Notes under the pieces: generated by a model
Database searches by the model: none
Told to the model about the DNA's origin: nothing
Seen by the model: only the letters and a program-made list of their open reading frames with translations
Translations under genes and position numbers: made by a program
Part shown: one piece after another, positions 8,297 to 16,832 of the stretch
Layout of the letters: the number at the start of each line of letters is the position of its first letter
Position numbering within the stretch: position 1 is the stretch's first letter
Assembly: GCA_049325415.1 (NCBI GenBank)
Contig: JBMOLL010000118.1
Location: 1-38,465, forward strand
Reading direction: 5' to 3'
Length of the DNA: 38,465 nt
Source: JBMOLL01 sp049325415
GTDB lineage: Bacteria; Bacteroidota; Bacteroidia; Bacteroidales; GCA-2748055

Positions 8297-8406
8297 GCGC
8301 TGTTATTTCCAAAACATATCAATTTTTAGTAAGATTGTACGCGTTATTCCGGGGGATTTACCGGACAAAAAGCTACTAAACAACTTATAAACAAACAGTT
8401 AAACTT

Positions 8407-9951
8407 ATGGCCTCAAACAAGAAAATTCGTGAGTTACAAAAGCGTCGTGAGGAGGTCCTGCAGGGTGGCGGTGAGAAAGCCATTCAGAAGCAGGTGGCAA
8501 TGGGAAAGATGACGGCACGTGAACGGATCATCCGTTTGCTCGACAGCGGAACCTTTAATGAATACGACCTTTTTGTGGAGCATGATGCCCGTGATTTTGG
8601 TATGGATCAGAAAAAGCTGCACGGCGACGGGGTGATCACCGGAACGGGCAATATCGGTGGCCGGCCGGTGTGTATTTTTGCCCAGGACTTCACGGTTGCC
8701 GGTGGTTCGCTGGGATTCATGCATTCGAGGAAGATCACCAAGATCATGGATCATTCCCTGAAGATGCGAATGCCCCTGATCGGTATCAACGATTCCGGCG
8801 GTGCCAGGATCCAGGAAGGTGTGAACTCCCTCGCGGGCTATGGCGAGATCTTTTTCAGGAACACACTCGCTTCGGGGGTAATTCCGCAGATTTCCGTGAT
8901 TCTTGGCCCCTGTGCCGGAGGCGCAGTATATTCGCCCGCCCTGACCGATTATGTGTTTGTTGTCGATAAGATATCCAAGATGTTTATTACCGGTCCGGAA
9001 GTTATAAAAACGGTTCTAGGAGAGGATATTTCCATGGAGGAACTGGGTGGAGCAAGGGTACACAGTGAGATCACCGGAAATGCCCATTTCTTTGCTGAAA
9101 CGGAAGAAGAATGCTTCGACCAGATCAAGAAGCTTCTCAGTTTCATTCCCTGGTCGAATACGGATAAGCCCGTTCGTCAGCAGGTGAAACTTCCGAAGAA
9201 GGAATACAATATTTCCAAAATAATTCCGGCCGACAAGTCGCAGCCTTACGATGTGAGGGATGTGATAAGGGCCATTACCGATAATTCGGAGTTTTTTGAG
9301 ATCCAGGAGAAGTGGGCCGCCAACATCGTGATCGGCTACGGAAGGATGAACGGTCAAACTATCGGTTTTGTGGCCAACCAGCCTCTCGTACTGGCCGGTG
9401 TGCTTGATGTGGATTCGTCGGATAAGGCTGCAAGGTTTATCCGTTACTGCGATGCCTTCAATATCCCGATCGTAACCCTGGTCGACCTGCCGGGTTATCT
9501 GCCGGGTGTTGACCAGGAGCATGCCGGTGTAATCCGTCACGGGGCGAAATTGCTCTATGCTTACAGTGAGGCCACGGTACCGAAGATTACCCTCATTCTG
9601 AGAAAGGCTTACGGAGGAGGATATATTGCCATGAATTCGCGTCACCTGCGCGCCGACTTTGTATTTTCATGGCCCGATGCCGAGGTGGCTGTAATGGGTC
9701 CCGAGGGAGCTGCAAATATAATTTTCAGGAGCGAAATTGCCGAAGCGGAAGATCCTGAGAAAATGCGGAAGCAGAAGGTAGAAGAATACAAGGAAAAGTT
9801 TGCCAATCCCTATGTGGCAGCAGCCAAAGGTTACATCGATGCGGTGATCGAGCCCAGGGAAACGAGGAAACTGTTGTTACATGCCATCGAGGTGTCGGAG
9901 CAGAAGGATGTGCATCTTCCCAGGAAAAAACACGGTATTCCCCCGTTCTGA
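8407..9951 (+). CDS. Acyl-CoA carboxylase carboxyltransferase subunit (PccB/MmdA type)
   Basis: 514 residues, the usual length for propionyl-CoA carboxylase beta or methylmalonyl-CoA decarboxylase alpha. Crotonase-fold motifs are present in both halves: GGSLGFMHSRKI, INDSGGARIQEG and GPCAGGAVYSPALTDY in the N-terminal half; DLPGYLPGVDQEH, ILRKAYGGGYIAMNS and AVMGPEGAANIIF in the C-terminal half. It transfers the carboxyl group between biotin on a carrier and a short acyl-CoA, probably propionyl/methylmalonyl-CoA. The carrier gene follows after 10 bases, but no biotin carboxylase and no Na+-pumping OadB/OadG genes are nearby, so whether it works in carboxylation or decarboxylation is open. Confidence 0.92.
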   Translation: MASNKKIRELQKRREEVLQGGGEKAIQKQVAMGKMTARERIIRLLDSGTFNEYDLFVEHDARDFGMDQKKLHGDGVITGTGNIGGRPVCIFAQDFTVAGGSLGFMHSRKITKIMDHSLKMRMPLIGINDSGGARIQEGVNSLAGYGEIFFRNTLASGVIPQISVILGPCAGGAVYSPALTDYVFVVDKISKMFITGPEVIKTVLGEDISMEELGGARVHSEITGNAHFFAETEEECFDQIKKLLSFIPWSNTDKPVRQQVKLPKKEYNISKIIPADKSQPYDVRDVIRAITDNSEFFEIQEKWAANIVIGYGRMNGQTIGFVANQPLVLAGVLDVDSSDKAARFIRYCDAFNIPIVTLVDLPGYLPGVDQEHAGVIRHGAKLLYAYSEATVPKITLILRKAYGGGYIAMNSRHLRADFVFSWPDAEVAVMGPEGAANIIFRSEIAEAEDPEKMRKQKVEEYKEKFANPYVAAAKGYIDAVIEPRETRKLLLHAIEVSEQKDVHLPRKKHGIPPF

Positions 9952-9961
9952 GATTTGAACC

Positions 9962-10342
9962 ATGAGTGCAAAAATATCCGGATCCGGAGACGCTGCTCAG
10001 AGCAGTAAGCCGGAAAAGAAGAAAAAGGGGCAGGACCCGGTTTTCGAGGATTTTGTGATCGGAGAGAGCGTTTACCGCACCACCCTCACAAGGAAGTTCA
10101 GGGAGAGAAAAACCTGGGAACGTCCGAACGAGAAGGAAATCAGGGCATTTATCCCCGGAACGATAAGGGAAATACTGGTAAAGAAGGGCCAGAAGATCGT
10201 CGAAGGTGATCCTTTGCTCCGGATTGAAGCTATGAAAATGCTCAATACGGTGGCCTCACCGCTGAACGGCGTGGTGGAGCAGATCCATGTGAAGATGGAT
10301 GAGCAGGTAGCCAAGAATGTGCTCCTGCTTACCTTCCAGTGA
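9962..10342 (+). CDS. Biotin carboxyl carrier protein of acyl-CoA carboxylase
   Basis: 126 residues. The C-terminal half is a biotinyl domain with the motif EAMKM at 89-93, so K92 is the biotinylated lysine, and with AFIPGTIREILVKKGQ before it and SPLNGVVEQIHV after it. The N-terminal half is charged and Lys-rich (KPEKKKKGQDP), followed by a RKFRERKTWERP segment that looks like a docking region for the carboxyltransferase. It would carry carboxybiotin between a biotin carboxylase encoded elsewhere and the carboxyltransferase just upstream. A hairpin terminator follows at 10397-10433. Confidence 0.92.
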   Translation: MSAKISGSGDAAQSSKPEKKKKGQDPVFEDFVIGESVYRTTLTRKFRERKTWERPNEKEIRAFIPGTIREILVKKGQKIVEGDPLLRIEAMKMLNTVASPLNGVVEQIHVKMDEQVAKNVLLLTFQ

Positions 10343-10396
10343 ATCCATTCAATGCATCAGGTATTGCCCTGAGGAAATACCTGTCAGGTAAAATAT

Positions 10397-10433
10397 GCCT
10401 TTTGAGCTGACTGTAGCCGGTCACTCAAAAGGC
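10397..10433. terminator. Hairpin terminator between convergent genes
   Basis: Perfect 10-bp arms GCCTTTTGAG (10397-10406) and CTCAAAAGGC (10424-10433); inside, TGAC/GTCA can extend the stem across one bulge. It is followed by AATTTTAAT on the plus strand and by ATATTTTACC on the minus strand. It sits between the biotin carrier (plus) and ispE (minus), so it may act in both directions. The rest of 10343-10552 shows nothing else recognisable. Confidence 0.65.
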
Positions 10434-10552
10434 AATTTTAATATCCCGAAAATTATTTGGAGGGATAATCCCAGGTAACTCAAATAGTCCGCCTTCCAGG
10501 GTGGATGGGACAGGTAACATTTCCGGTTCCAGCTGAATATTCTGGGCTTAAC

Positions 10553-11371
10553 TTAAGCGAGGCGTCCTTTCCACACCAGCAGATCTTCAGGGAAGGTACC
10601 TGGGGCAGGAGGCTCACTGAACAGACCGTAAAGGGCAGAACCGCTGCCACTCAGCGAGGCATAAACCGCTCCCTGGCGGTACAGTGCCTCGCTCAGTTCT
10701 TTTAAGCGGGGGTAAAAGGGGAATAAGGCTTCTTCAAAATCATTGACCAGCCTATTCCGCCATTGTCCGACCGGTTCCCGGATCAGATCACGGACCCTTT
10801 GCTCCGGCATTCGCGGTACGATTTTCGAATACGCCTCCCGCGTGCTGATCTTCAGTCCGGGAAAGAGAAGCACCAGGTACATCCCACCGGTACTGAATGA
10901 AAGGGGTTCAATAAGCTCCCCCCGGCCGGTCATCAGCGAAGGACTGTCGTAGAGGAAAAGCGGGCAGTCGCTGCCGAGCCGGGCGGCCAGATCGTGCAGT
11001 TCTTCAGTATTCAGGGGATGATCAAACATTTCGTTCAGCAGGCTCAGCATAGCCGTACCGTCGGATGATCCTCCCCCGAGACCCGCACCGGCTGGAATCT
11101 GCTTATGAAGACAGATCTTCAGCGGCGGACAGGGATGCACAGCCCTGAAAAGCTGCAGAGCCTTTATTACCAGGTTCTGGTCTGCAGGTCCGTCGACCCG
11201 GATCCCCGTTATGATCAGTTCATCTTCCGCGTCAGCGCTTTGAGGAAGGACTTCAAGAATATCATAAAAGGGTATGGGCAGCACGACCGATTCCAGTTCA
11301 TGGTAGCCGTCGGGCCGCTTTCCGGTGATCGTCAGACCCAGGTTGATTTTTGCAGGAGCCAGTCGGAGCAT
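10553..11371 (-). CDS. ispE: 4-diphosphocytidyl-2-C-methyl-D-erythritol kinase
   Basis: 272 residues, near the family norm. The N-terminus APAKINLGLTITGKRPDGYH is the IspE signature, with the lysine and aspartate that line the substrate site. The GHMP-kinase ATP loop is PAGAGLGGGSSDGTAML, and a third GHMP-like motif appears near the C-terminus (ASLSGSGSALYGLF). The enzyme phosphorylates CDP-methylerythritol in the non-mevalonate pathway to isoprenoids, in the cytoplasm. It is a single gene, divergent from the histidine kinase and convergent with the carboxylase pair. Confidence 0.96.
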   Translation of the reverse strand: MLRLAPAKINLGLTITGKRPDGYHELESVVLPIPFYDILEVLPQSADAEDELIITGIRVDGPADQNLVIKALQLFRAVHPCPPLKICLHKQIPAGAGLGGGSSDGTAMLSLLNEMFDHPLNTEELHDLAARLGSDCPLFLYDSPSLMTGRGELIEPLSFSTGGMYLVLLFPGLKISTREAYSKIVPRMPEQRVRDLIREPVGQWRNRLVNDFEEALFPFYPRLKELSEALYRQGAVYASLSGSGSALYGLFSEPPAPGTFPEDLLVWKGRLA

Positions 11372-11526
11372 GTTTTTTTCCGAAAGATAATGCTTTGTTT
11401 TTATTCGTCATCGCCTGAGCCCCAGCGGGAACAGTGCACGCATGCAACCATTGTTAATAAATGAGTGGTCTAATTTTTGTTGTTGGAAGATAAAATAGTT
11501 TACTTTAAGTTGTCGTATTATTTGGG

Positions 11527-13242
11527 ATGGGGACCAAAATTAACGAAAGGATCGATCGTTTCGAAAGGGCGATCGGCATCCATGTTTCACAGAAAATAGA
11601 GGATCAGTATATCAATGCGGTCGGTTTTGCCGGATCTGCGGTAGGACTGTTTTCTATGACCATGGTGCCGTATATCAGTTTCAACCTGATGCTGAAAATC
11701 AGTACATTTATCGGGGTCGGACTGATCATTCTGGTATATGTGCTGAACCGTTTCACCCGTTACAAGGTGATCGCCAGGGTAATATTCACCATGCTGGCGC
11801 TATTCATCATGAATATCATCTTCTTTTTCAATTTTGGCACCAATGGTCCGGTGCTATACATTGTTCCGATCATCCTGCTCATTTTTTATTTTATCTGGCC
11901 AAAACCTCTGCAGTGGATCAGCGTCGGGATGGTCATACTGAACGTCATGATCTTCGCCTATATCGAACTGTATCATCCGGAAGTTCTCATTGCCCCGGAG
12001 TATCCCGACGAATGGACAAGGGATATTGACAACTACTGGTCGTTCTTCCTTTTTACTGCTGTAGGAGCCGGAATGCTCAGTATTGTCAGACGCAGTTACC
12101 TGAGGGATAAGCATCTGGCGGAGCAGGCCGACCAGCTCAAGACCTCTTTTTTGGCCAACATGTCGCATGAGATCCGCACTCCCATGAATACCATCCTGGG
12201 CTTTAGCCAGTTGCTTGAGGATGATCTGCCTCTGGACAAGCGAAGGAAGTTTTCCGCCATCATCAATGAGAACGGAAAATCCCTGCTGCGGCTGATTGAT
12301 GACATTATCGATATTTCGAGGATCGAAGCCGGGAAGATTGAGATCCGTGAGACGGAGTGCGATCTGGATCTTGTTATGGAAAGCCTTCGCGGGACCTTTC
12401 AGCAACTGCTCCAGGTGCACCAGGTCGACCAGGTGAAACTGATTGTTATCAAGCCGGAAAAAGGGATCCGGATCATTACCGATTACGAAAGGCTCAAACA
12501 GGTTATTTCCAACCTGCTTCACAACGCGGTGAAATACACCCAGCAGGGAGAGATCGTGTTTGGTTACGATGTTCAGTATGATAAGGTCCGTTTTTTTGTC
12601 AGAGATACCGGGACCGGCATCAGGAAGGAGAACCTGGATAATATCTTTGAACGTTTTAATAAGTTTGAAGCCGATCATTCGCGCAGGATCCAGAAAGGCA
12701 CGGGTATCGGGCTGGCCCTGTCGCTGAATATCACCCGCCTGCTCGGGGGTGAACTCCAGGTCAGGTCGGAGTACGGAAAAGGTTCCGAATTTTATTTTTC
12801 ACTCCCGCTTTCGGCAGTTCCTGAAAAAGTGGTACAAACCCGGATCCCTGTCAGGAAGCAGCTGACGCCGGGAACGCTCAAAGGCAGGACCTTCCTTGTG
12901 GTGGATGATGATGACACGAGCTTTCAGTTCCTCGAATATATACTGGGAGGGATGGGGGTGAAAATCATGCGGGCGAAAGAAGGCGAGGAAGCCGTAGCCC
13001 TGGTTAAATCGTATAAGGAGATTGATCTCGTTCTGATGGATATCATGATGCCCAGGATGAACGGATTTGAAGCCACGAGAAAAATAAAGAAACTCAGACC
13101 CGACTTGCCGGTGATCGCGCAAACGGCCCTGGCCATGGATACCGATATCCAGAAATGTCTGGATGCAGGTTGCAGCAGTTGTCTTACCAAACCGCTCCAG
13201 GTATCCAGGCTCATGGATGAGATCGCCCAGGTGCTTTCCTGA
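11527..13242 (+). CDS. Membrane hybrid histidine kinase with receiver domain
   Basis: 571 residues. About five to six membrane segments fill residues 30-190. HisKA follows with the phospho-acceptor H214 (NMSHEIRTPMNTILGF), then the HATPase_c domain (N-box NLLHNAVKY near 329-337, DTGTGI 360-365, GTGIGLAL 391-398). A response-regulator domain closes the protein (about 455-571), with acidic residues at 460-462, phospho-acceptor D505 (LVLMD), and K555. The signal would be sensed in or at the membrane, since there is no large periplasmic domain. No output regulator is adjacent, so phosphate probably passes on through an HPt protein elsewhere. A candidate promoter (TTG, 18 bases, TACTTTAA) ends at about 11508. 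The gene stands alone between ispE and dnaB. Confidence 0.93.
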   Translation: MGTKINERIDRFERAIGIHVSQKIEDQYINAVGFAGSAVGLFSMTMVPYISFNLMLKISTFIGVGLIILVYVLNRFTRYKVIARVIFTMLALFIMNIIFFFNFGTNGPVLYIVPIILLIFYFIWPKPLQWISVGMVILNVMIFAYIELYHPEVLIAPEYPDEWTRDIDNYWSFFLFTAVGAGMLSIVRRSYLRDKHLAEQADQLKTSFLANMSHEIRTPMNTILGFSQLLEDDLPLDKRRKFSAIINENGKSLLRLIDDIIDISRIEAGKIEIRETECDLDLVMESLRGTFQQLLQVHQVDQVKLIVIKPEKGIRIITDYERLKQVISNLLHNAVKYTQQGEIVFGYDVQYDKVRFFVRDTGTGIRKENLDNIFERFNKFEADHSRRIQKGTGIGLALSLNITRLLGGELQVRSEYGKGSEFYFSLPLSAVPEKVVQTRIPVRKQLTPGTLKGRTFLVVDDDDTSFQFLEYILGGMGVKIMRAKEGEEAVALVKSYKEIDLVLMDIMMPRMNGFEATRKIKKLRPDLPVIAQTALAMDTDIQKCLDAGCSSCLTKPLQVSRLMDEIAQVLS

Positions 13243-13371
13243 GAGCAAATGGCCGGAGCGAAAGGGATCCCGGGCCAACAGAACATCTTTTCAACAGTTG
13301 TTTATTAAAACTTCTCTGCTGCTGTTTAAAAAAGCGGAGAGCCCCGTTCGAGCGAGCGGGTCATCTTTTGT

Positions 13372-13379
13372 TACCTTTG
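13372..13379 (+). promoter_or_regulatory. Bacteroidota -7 box for dnaB
   Basis: TACCTTTG (TAnnTTTG) 19 bases before the dnaB start codon, with TTCG about 21 bases upstream as a weak -33 element. The leader would be short, about a dozen bases. Confidence 0.5.
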
Positions 13380-13398
13380 GAGTCCCAATCAGAAGACT

Positions 13399-14916
13399 AT
13401 GGCCGTAAAACAAAATAACACCCCGCAGAGAAAAAGTCCTTTACCTTTCGACTATGGCAAGGTCCCGCCCCAGGCGCTGGATCTGGAAGAAGCCGTGCTG
13501 GGCGCCATCATGCTGGAGAAGGATGCGATTCTTTCGGTACTGGATATCCTGGAGCCCTCGAGCTTTTACAACGAGATCCACCAGAAGATCTTTGCCGCCG
13601 CACTGGATCTTTCCAGGGCAGAAAAGCCCATCGATCTGCTGACGGTAACGGAGGAGCTGCGCAAGCGTAATGAGTTGGAGGAGATCGGCGGGGCAGCCTA
13701 CATCTCCCAGCTGACCAGCCGTGTGGGATCGGCCGCCCACCTGGAGTACCATGCAAGGATTGTCGCGCAGAAATACATTCAGCGGGAACTGATCAGGGTT
13801 TCTTCGGAGATCCAGCACCGCGCCTTCGATGAAACCATTGATGTGGACGATCTGCTCGACTTCTCCGAAAGTGAGCTGCTGGGCATCGCTGAAGGCAATA
13901 TCAAGAAGGAGACGGTCAAGATCAACAAGCTGATCAGCGAGGCCCTGCACCAGATTGAGGAGGCCGGGAAGCGGGACGATAACCTGAGCGGTATCCCCTC
14001 GGGATTTACACGACTCGACCGGATGACCTCCGGCTGGCAGAAATCGGACCTGGTGATCGTGGCAGCGCGCCCGTCGATGGGTAAAACAGCCTTTGTGCTG
14101 TCGATGGCCAGGAACATGGCCGTTGAGCACCAGCGACCCGTGGCCATTTTCTCCCTTGAAATGTCGTCCATCCAGCTTGTGAACAGGCTCATCGTGGCCG
14201 AGACCCAGCTGCCTTCCGACAAGATCCGCACCGGCCGCCTGGAGGATTTTGAGTGGGAGCAACTGGAGTATAAGATCAAGGACCTGGACCAGGCACCGCT
14301 TTACATCGACGACACTCCGGCCATTTCCATTTATGAGCTCAGGGCCAAATGCCGGAGACTGAAACAGAAATACGATATCCAGGCTGTGATCATCGATTAC
14401 CTGCAGCTGATGACCGGTCCGAAAGACAATATGGGCAGCAGGGAACAGGAAGTAAGCACCATCTCCAGGTCGCTCAAGAGTGTGGCCAAGGAACTGAACA
14501 TCCCGATCATTGCCCTCTCCCAGCTGAACAGGAGCGTGGAGATGCGCTCGGGAAACAAACGGCCCCAGTTATCCGACCTTCGCGAATCGGGTGCCATCGA
14601 GCAGGATGCCGACTTGGTAATCTTCATTCACCGACCGGAATACTACGGGATGGAGAACGACCAGGACGGAAATTCGCTGCGGGGAATTGCAGAGATCATT
14701 GTGGCCAAACACCGAAACGGACCGGTGGGCGATGTTCGGCTCAAATTCCTCCGGGATTTTGCCAAATTTACCGACCTTGAAGAGGCAATCCCCTTCATCG
14801 AGGAGGTGAATGGCATGCCTACCGCGGTATTCTCCTCCAGGATGAATCAGGAGCAACAGGGTGGGGGCAACGACCTGGTCATCGGTCAGGGTTTTGATGA
14901 TGCACCGCCTTTCTGA
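13399..14916 (+). CDS. dnaB: Replicative DNA helicase DnaB
   Basis: 505 residues. The N-terminal DnaB domain (about 23-125) begins PPQALDLEEAVLGAIMLEKDA, and the RecA-type motor domain follows. Walker A is ARPSMGKTA at 223-231; the Walker B and sensor region include VIIDYLQLM, then ALSQLNRSVEMR and DLRESGAIEQDADLV. The hexamer unwinds DNA ahead of the replication fork and recruits primase. No intein is present. The gene has its own promoter box and its stop is only three bases from the 3' end of the HAD gene on the other strand, leaving no room for a separate terminator. Confidence 0.97.
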   Translation: MAVKQNNTPQRKSPLPFDYGKVPPQALDLEEAVLGAIMLEKDAILSVLDILEPSSFYNEIHQKIFAAALDLSRAEKPIDLLTVTEELRKRNELEEIGGAAYISQLTSRVGSAAHLEYHARIVAQKYIQRELIRVSSEIQHRAFDETIDVDDLLDFSESELLGIAEGNIKKETVKINKLISEALHQIEEAGKRDDNLSGIPSGFTRLDRMTSGWQKSDLVIVAARPSMGKTAFVLSMARNMAVEHQRPVAIFSLEMSSIQLVNRLIVAETQLPSDKIRTGRLEDFEWEQLEYKIKDLDQAPLYIDDTPAISIYELRAKCRRLKQKYDIQAVIIDYLQLMTGPKDNMGSREQEVSTISRSLKSVAKELNIPIIALSQLNRSVEMRSGNKRPQLSDLRESGAIEQDADLVIFIHRPEYYGMENDQDGNSLRGIAEIIVAKHRNGPVGDVRLKFLRDFAKFTDLEEAIPFIEEVNGMPTAVFSSRMNQEQQGGGNDLVIGQGFDDAPPF

Positions 14917-14919
14917 TCC

Positions 14920-15624
14920 TCAGAGCAGTTCCTGCAGTCCGTCCAGTGATGTGATGGTGAGAATGGCCCTGGTGGCCGATTCCACTTTAAGCGGATTGAA
15001 CCAGACGGCATCAATACCGTAAGCAGCGGCTCCTTCAATATCCACCTTGTTGTCGTCGCCGATCATCAGGCATTCTTTTTTTCGGGCGTTCAGACTGGTC
15101 ACTGCCCAGTGGAAGATCTCGCGGTTCGGTTTGTTGTAACCGATCTCTTCGGAAGTGAACATTCTCTCGAAATAGGAAATAATTCCGCTGTTGGTGAGTT
15201 TGCCGATCTGGGTCTGCCGGAAGCCGTTGGTGAGGATAAAAAGCCGGTAGCCCTTATCTTTCAAATAGTTCAGGATATCAAAGGTCCCGGGAAAGAGAAG
15301 GTTCATTTCGGTGCTGCGACCGAGATAATAATCCCCGATCTTTTCGCTGAGTTCCGGATCGCTTATGTCCCGTTCCCTGAGGGTCAGCTCGAAGCGGAGG
15401 TTCCTCAGGATTTCCTTGTTCATCCTGCCCTTACGGTATTCGTCCCAAAGCCGGTCGTTATGGATCTCAAAGGTGCGGAGAAAATCCTGCTCCGATGAAA
15501 AAAAACGGTCCAGTGAAAAGTTTGAAAAAATCTCCTTCAATACTGCAGCCGAATTGGTGTCGTAGTCCCAGAGGGTCCTGTCGAGGTCGAAGAAAATGCA
15601 GCTGTATTTTGAAGCGGGTATCAT
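14920..15624 (-). CDS. HAD-family hydrolase, YjjG-like nucleotidase
   Basis: 234 residues from ATG 15624; the frame is open further upstream but that region runs through the divergent helicase gene. HAD motif I is FFDLDRTLWDYD, with catalytic D13 and D15. Motif II is LFILTNGF, the conserved lysine lies in EEIGYNKPNREIF, and motif IV is MIGDDNKVDIEGA. The cap is helical (C1 type). It resembles YjjG-type pyrimidine nucleotidases that act on noncanonical nucleotides, although other small phosphate esters are possible. Its -7 box touches that of the DEAD-box gene. It is convergent with dnaB. Confidence 0.88.
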   Translation of the reverse strand: MIPASKYSCIFFDLDRTLWDYDTNSAAVLKEIFSNFSLDRFFSSEQDFLRTFEIHNDRLWDEYRKGRMNKEILRNLRFELTLRERDISDPELSEKIGDYYLGRSTEMNLLFPGTFDILNYLKDKGYRLFILTNGFRQTQIGKLTNSGIISYFERMFTSEEIGYNKPNREIFHWAVTSLNARKKECLMIGDDNKVDIEGAAAYGIDAVWFNPLKVESATRAILTITSLDGLQELL

Positions 15625-15634
15625 ATTGTCGGCA

Positions 15635-15642
15635 CAAAAGTA
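15635..15642 (-). promoter_or_regulatory. Bacteroidota -7 box for the HAD gene
   Basis: The minus strand reads TACTTTTG, with TTG 18 bases upstream as -33. The leader would be only a few bases. The box ends exactly where the plus-strand box of the helicase gene begins. Confidence 0.55.
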
Positions 15643-15650
15643 TAATTTTG
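15643..15650 (+). promoter_or_regulatory. Bacteroidota -7 box for the DEAD-box helicase
   Basis: TAATTTTG matches TAnnTTTG. The best TTG upstream is only 14 bases away, so the -33 element is weak. Transcription near 15657 would give a leader of about 25 bases to the TTG at 15683. Confidence 0.45.
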
Positions 15651-15682
15651 CACCGGTTTGCAACTCATGCACTACCGGTAAA

Positions 15683-16825
15683 TTGAACACTGTGGAAGAT
15701 TTTTCTCCTTTCGGATTACACGAAGATGTTATAAATGCTGTTGATACCATGGGATTCCGGGTGCCCACGCCGATCCAGGAAGCGGCCATCCCGATCATAC
15801 TCAGGGGCGAGGACCTGATCGGCTGTGCGCAGACCGGTACGGGGAAGACCGCGGCCTTCCTGCTGCCCATTCTGAACTACCTTATCACTCATCCCATGGA
15901 AGAAAAGGGAGTGAGGGTGCTGATTGTTGTTCCGACCCGTGAGCTGGCGCAGCAGATTGACCAGCAACTTACCGGGCTGGCCTATTTCCTGCCGGTGAGT
16001 TCCATTTCCATTTACGGAGGGGGCGACGGCATGGGCTGGGACCAGCAGAAGGTTTCTCTGACGGAAGGAACCGACATTGTTATTGCAACTCCGGGCAGGA
16101 TCCTGTCGCACCTCAACCTGGGCTATGTGAAAACAGCCACGCTGAGCCACCTGATCCTTGATGAGGCGGACCGTATGCTGGATATGGGTTTTTATGAGGA
16201 TATCATGAAGATCATGGAACATCTTCCGGAGGAAAAGCAGGTACTGATGTTTTCGGCAACGATGCCGCCAAAGATCAGGCAGATGGCAAAAAAGATCCTG
16301 CACCATCCGCAGCAGGTGAATATTGCCGTTTCGAAACCGGCTGATAATATTCTCCAGACTGTTTACATGGTGCAGGAGCCACTGAAACCAAAACTAATTA
16401 CCAAACTACTATATGGAAAGGACGTTGACAGCGCCATTATATTTGCTTCCACCAAACAGAAAGTAAAGGAAATCACACAGGCACTCAAACGTTCAGGACT
16501 TAATGTCGGCTCCATTCATTCCGATCTGGATCAGCCGGAACGGGAAGCTGCCCTGCTGGATTTCAGGAACCGTAAAGTTCCTGTACTTGTTGCTACCGAT
16601 ATTATTTCCCGCGGGATTGATGTCGAAGGGATCGAGCTGATCATCAACTACGATGTTCCCCGGGATCCGGAAGATTACGTTCACAGGGTCGGGCGGACTG
16701 CCAGGGCGGAACGTTCGGGGCTTGCGATTACCTTTGTGTCAAAGAGCGATGAGGGTGGTCTGGTGAAGCTGGAAAAGTTCCTGGAGAACCGGATCTACCG
16801 TTCTCCGCTTCCGGAACTTTCCTGA
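15683..16825 (+). CDS. DEAD-box ATP-dependent RNA helicase (RhlE type)
   Basis: About 380 residues from TTG 15683 (MNTVEDFSPFGL), chosen because the frame upstream crosses the promoter boxes and the HAD start; a GTG at 15692 is the alternative. All motifs are present: Q-motif GFRVPTPIQ, AQTGTGKT (49-56), PTRELAQQ, ATPGR, DEAD (161-164), SAT (192-194), VATDIISRGIDVEG and HRVGRTAR. The protein ends soon after the second RecA domain, with no basic C-terminal tail, so it is a compact core helicase of the RhlE class. It remodels RNA duplexes, in ribosome assembly or mRNA turnover. Confidence 0.93.
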   Translation: MNTVEDFSPFGLHEDVINAVDTMGFRVPTPIQEAAIPIILRGEDLIGCAQTGTGKTAAFLLPILNYLITHPMEEKGVRVLIVVPTRELAQQIDQQLTGLAYFLPVSSISIYGGGDGMGWDQQKVSLTEGTDIVIATPGRILSHLNLGYVKTATLSHLILDEADRMLDMGFYEDIMKIMEHLPEEKQVLMFSATMPPKIRQMAKKILHHPQQVNIAVSKPADNILQTVYMVQEPLKPKLITKLLYGKDVDSAIIFASTKQKVKEITQALKRSGLNVGSIHSDLDQPEREAALLDFRNRKVPVLVATDIISRGIDVEGIELIINYDVPRDPEDYVHRVGRTARAERSGLAITFVSKSDEGGLVKLEKFLENRIYRSPLPELS

Positions 16826-16832
16826 AGTATTC

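Noticed and set aside
15625..15870. Longer HAD start giving 316 residues
   Set aside because: The extra 82 residues overlap the helicase gene and have no homologous features; MIPASKYSCIFFDLD is the natural start.
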